From: an uncultured Bacillota bacterium
GTDB taxonomy: Bacteria > Bacillota_I > Bacilli_A > RF39 > UBA660
Reading direction: 5' to 3'
Length of the DNA stretch: 14,730 nt
Assembly: GCA_947165195.1 (NCBI GenBank)
Contig: CAMUZJ010000021.1
Location: 1-14,730 of the forward strand
Shown here: in pieces, positions 13,199-14,730 of the stretch
Layout of the letters: each line of letters begins with the position of its first letter
How positions within the stretch are numbered: the stretch's first letter is position 1
Translations under genes and position numbers: made by a program
The notes under the pieces: generated by a model
What the model saw: the letters and a program-made list of their open reading frames with translations, nothing else
Databases searched by the model: none
Told to the model about the DNA's origin: nothing

Positions 13199-13732
13199 TT
13201 AAATATTTTTTCCTATTTCAAAAGCCTTTTTAAAGACTGGTGAGTATTTAGCATCTCCTACATCTGTTAAGCCAGTTCCATAGACTACTCCTTTTAGTTT
13301 TACATTATCTAAGCAGTCAAGAAAGCCTTTTACAGTATCAATAGCTCTATCAATACCATCTTTTGATGTATCACTACAAGAACCTATATAATAGAAATCT
13401 TTATTTTTTATTTTTCTAAATTTGGCATATGTCCTATCAATAAAGTTTTTTAAAGAACCGGAGATACTATAATAATAGGTAGGAGAAGCAAATACCAATA
13501 CATCACAATCTATTATTTTATCTAATATTTCGTTTATTTTATCTTTTAAGGTACACTCTCCATGAATTTGACAAAAGTTGCATCCTAGGCAGGGAGCAAT
13601 TCTATTTTCTTTTAAAGAGATAATTTCTACTGTATTACCAGTACTTTCTGCTCCTTTTTGAAACTGTTTTGCTAATACATTAGAATTACTATTTTCTCTG
13701 TAAGAACTTGTTATAATCACTACTTTTTTCAT
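13199..13732 (-). CDS. Second iron-sulfur flavoprotein-type FMN oxidoreductase
   Basis: 177 residues, flavodoxin-like. The FMN-phosphate loop is SSYRENSNSNVLA (9-21) and the second contact is SPTYYYSISGSLKNFIDRTY (83-102). Cysteines C48, C51, C54 and C60 repeat the C-x2-C-x2-C-x5-C spacing of the paralogue at 12023-12646, again suggesting a 4Fe-4S cluster. Outside these motifs the two proteins differ a good deal, so this is an old paralogue and not a recent duplicate. It is the first gene of the flavoprotein operon, with an extended -10 promoter and an AAGGAG ribosome binding site (13740-13745). The expected transcript starts right before that site, giving a very short leader. Electron donor and acceptor are unknown. 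Confidence 0.87.
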   Translation of the reverse strand: MKKVVIITSSYRENSNSNVLAKQFQKGAESTGNTVEIISLKENRIAPCLGCNFCQIHGECTLKDKINEILDKIIDCDVLVFASPTYYYSISGSLKNFIDRTYAKFRKIKNKDFYYIGSCSDTSKDGIDRAIDTVKGFLDCLDNVKLKGVVYGTGLTDVGDAKYSPVFKKAFEIGKNI

Positions 13733-13752
13733 ATGAATTCTCCTTAATTTTA

Positions 13753-13781
13753 CTTATATCATAAAATAATAAATTTTACAA
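13753..13781 (-). promoter_or_regulatory. Promoter of the flavoprotein operon
   Basis: Minus strand: -35 TTGTAA (13776-13781), 17 bp spacer ending in TGA, -10 TATAAG (13753-13758). It has both a -35 and an extended -10 and serves the three genes from 13732 to 12023. Confidence 0.65.
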
Positions 13782-13800
13782 ATGAGATTTTTATCCCATT
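13781..13800 (-). terminator. Weak hairpin at the end of the SDR gene
   Basis: AATGAGAT (13781-13788) and ATCCCATT (13793-13800) pair over eight positions with one G-U and a four-base loop that includes part of the stop codon. There is no proper T-run after it, and it overlaps the -35 of the next operon, so termination is doubtful. Confidence 0.3.
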
Positions 13801-14711
13801 ACTTGTCCCCCATTATTATGAATGACTTGACCTGTCATATAACTAGAATCATCACTTGCTAAAAAGACAAATGTTGGAGCTAGTTCATATGGCATAGCTC
13901 CTCTTGCCATAGCTGCATCAGATCCTAGGGATGGTATTTTTTCAGCTACCCAACAAGCTGGTTGAAGTGGAGTCCAAAAGAACCCTGGCGCAATGGCATT
14001 GACTCGTATATTTTTTAATGCTAGGTTCCTAGCCAAAGCTCTAGTAAAACCAACAATTGCTCCTTTTGTTGTTACATAGTCAATTAATTGTGGGTCTCCA
14101 TAGAATGTTGTAACAGAGGATAAGTTAATAATAGATGCTCCACTTTTTAAGTATGGTAATACTTCTTTTGTTAAGTAAAACATCCCATAAATATTGACTT
14201 TCATTGTCCAGTCAAACTGCTCATCGCTAATATTTTCTAAAGTATCTTGTTGGTATTGTACTCCAGCATTATTAACTAAGATATCAATTTTTCCAAATCT
14301 TTCTAATGTTCTACAAACGATTTCTTTACAAAAGTCATGATCTGTAATATCTCCTCTAAGAAAAAGACATTCTCCTCCTAAATTTTCTATATAGTTCTTA
14401 GTATCTTTCGCATCTTTATCTTCATCGTAATAGACAATAACTACTTTAGCTCCTTCTTTTACATAGGCAATACTACAGGCCCTTCCTAGTCCACTATCTC
14501 CTCCAGTAATAATTGCTACTTTATCTTGTAATTTACCACTTCCTCTATAATTAGGACTATCAAATATTGGTAATGGCTTCATTAAATATTCCATACCAGG
14601 TTGATCTTCTTGTGATTGCTCAGGTGCCATAATATTATAAACGGTACTTTTCACTCCTACTGTATCATAATATTTATAATAGTTATTTCCGAATTTATAA
14701 TCAAATTCCAT
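13791..14711 (-). CDS. SDR-family NAD(P)-dependent oxidoreductase (YhdF/YhxC-type)
   Basis: 306 residues. The core has the SDR nucleotide site TGGDSGLGRA (69-78), the NNAG motif at 147-150, the catalytic serine in NLSS (S198/S199), and Y212 and K216 in YVTTK. The region EDQPGMEYLMKPLPIF followed by NYRGSGKLQDKVAIITGG is the hallmark of the extended SDR group of Bacillus YhdF/YhxC and general stress protein 39. These are soluble alcohol or aldehyde/sugar dehydrogenases of uncertain substrate. The first 30 residues (Tyr- and Asn-rich) precede the usual family start; M28 would give a more typical length, but only 14711 has a ribosome binding site (GGAGGG). A -10-like TATAAT lies upstream near the window edge. 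Confidence 0.9.
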   Translation of the reverse strand: MEFDYKFGNNYYKYYDTVGVKSTVYNIMAPEQSQEDQPGMEYLMKPLPIFDSPNYRGSGKLQDKVAIITGGDSGLGRACSIAYVKEGAKVVIVYYDEDKDAKDTKNYIENLGGECLFLRGDITDHDFCKEIVCRTLERFGKIDILVNNAGVQYQQDTLENISDEQFDWTMKVNIYGMFYLTKEVLPYLKSGASIINLSSVTTFYGDPQLIDYVTTKGAIVGFTRALARNLALKNIRVNAIAPGFFWTPLQPACWVAEKIPSLGSDAAMARGAMPYELAPTFVFLASDDSSYMTGQVIHNNGGQVMG

Positions 14712-14722
14712 ATTATCCCTCC

Positions 14723-14728
14723 ATTATA
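14723..14728 (-). promoter_or_regulatory. -10 box of the SDR gene promoter, partial
   Basis: TATAAT on the minus strand, about 12 bases upstream of the SDR start codon. The -35 region lies beyond the window edge. The distance implies a very short leader, as for the flavoprotein operon and the HTH gene. Confidence 0.4.
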
Positions 14729-14730
14729 AA

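Noticed and set aside
1..14730. Mycoplasma-like genetic code (TGA as Trp) given the low G+C content
   Set aside because: TGA acts as a plausible stop at 692-694 and 5569-5571, and tryptophans in conserved motifs are TGG.

Overview
The window is strongly A+T-rich, with strong AGGAGG-type ribosome binding sites and promoters close to TTGACA/TATAAT with 16-17 bp spacers. TGA is used as a stop (for example at 692-694 and 5569-5571) and tryptophan is TGG, so this is the standard bacterial code and not the Mycoplasma code. Together with a SpoIIM-like protein, a paired YibE/F system and many anaerobe-type flavoproteins, this suggests a low-GC Bacillota, probably an anaerobic gut-type Bacilli or Clostridia. 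The species is not identifiable from what I can see.

Every protein gene but one lies on the minus strand; the exception is a 29-codon plus-strand gene at 1360-1449. Read from left to right the layout is: an HTH regulator cut by the window edge (1-603) with a palindrome over its promoter; a SpoIIM-like membrane protein (692-1261); a divergent single-span micropeptide (1360-1449) that shares a bidirectional terminator with a 100-residue unknown protein (1471-1773); an operon of a large Asn/Gln-rich single-pass membrane protein and a small metallo-beta-lactamase-fold hydrolase (1872-3834); an APH(3')-type aminoglycoside phosphotransferase with its own promoter (3934-4710); two overlapping YibE/F-family membrane proteins (4820-6642); a CopA-type copper ATPase (6701-8908) preceded by a lipoprotein with a possible Ig-like domain (8969-9736); a Nudix hydrolase with its own promoter and terminator (9823-10257); a three-gene set of an esterase, an unknown protein and a flavin-reductase-family protein (10309-11959); a three-gene flavoprotein operon of two iron-sulfur-flavoprotein-type oxidoreductases flanking a flavodoxin (12023-13732); and an SDR dehydrogenase (13791-14711).

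Functionally, the right half (about 11.4-14.7 kb) is a redox block: four FMN-type flavoproteins plus an NAD(P)-dependent SDR, plausibly for electron transfer or detoxification in an anaerobe. The middle handles copper efflux and another membrane function (YibE/F). The left part holds cell-surface proteins of unknown role. No rRNA, tRNA, CRISPR, insertion sequence or phage gene was seen.

No gene-free stretch exceeds about 110 bases. The larger gaps (604-691, 1262-1359, 1774-1871, 3835-3933, 4711-4819) are intergenic; four of them contain a recognisable promoter for an adjacent gene, and 1262-1359 contains the micropeptide promoter. The most notable observations are the micropeptide, the Asn/Gln-rich surface protein, a 21-base exact duplication joining a flavodoxin 3' end to a distant terminator, and a terminator hairpin built over a stop codon inside the flavoprotein operon.
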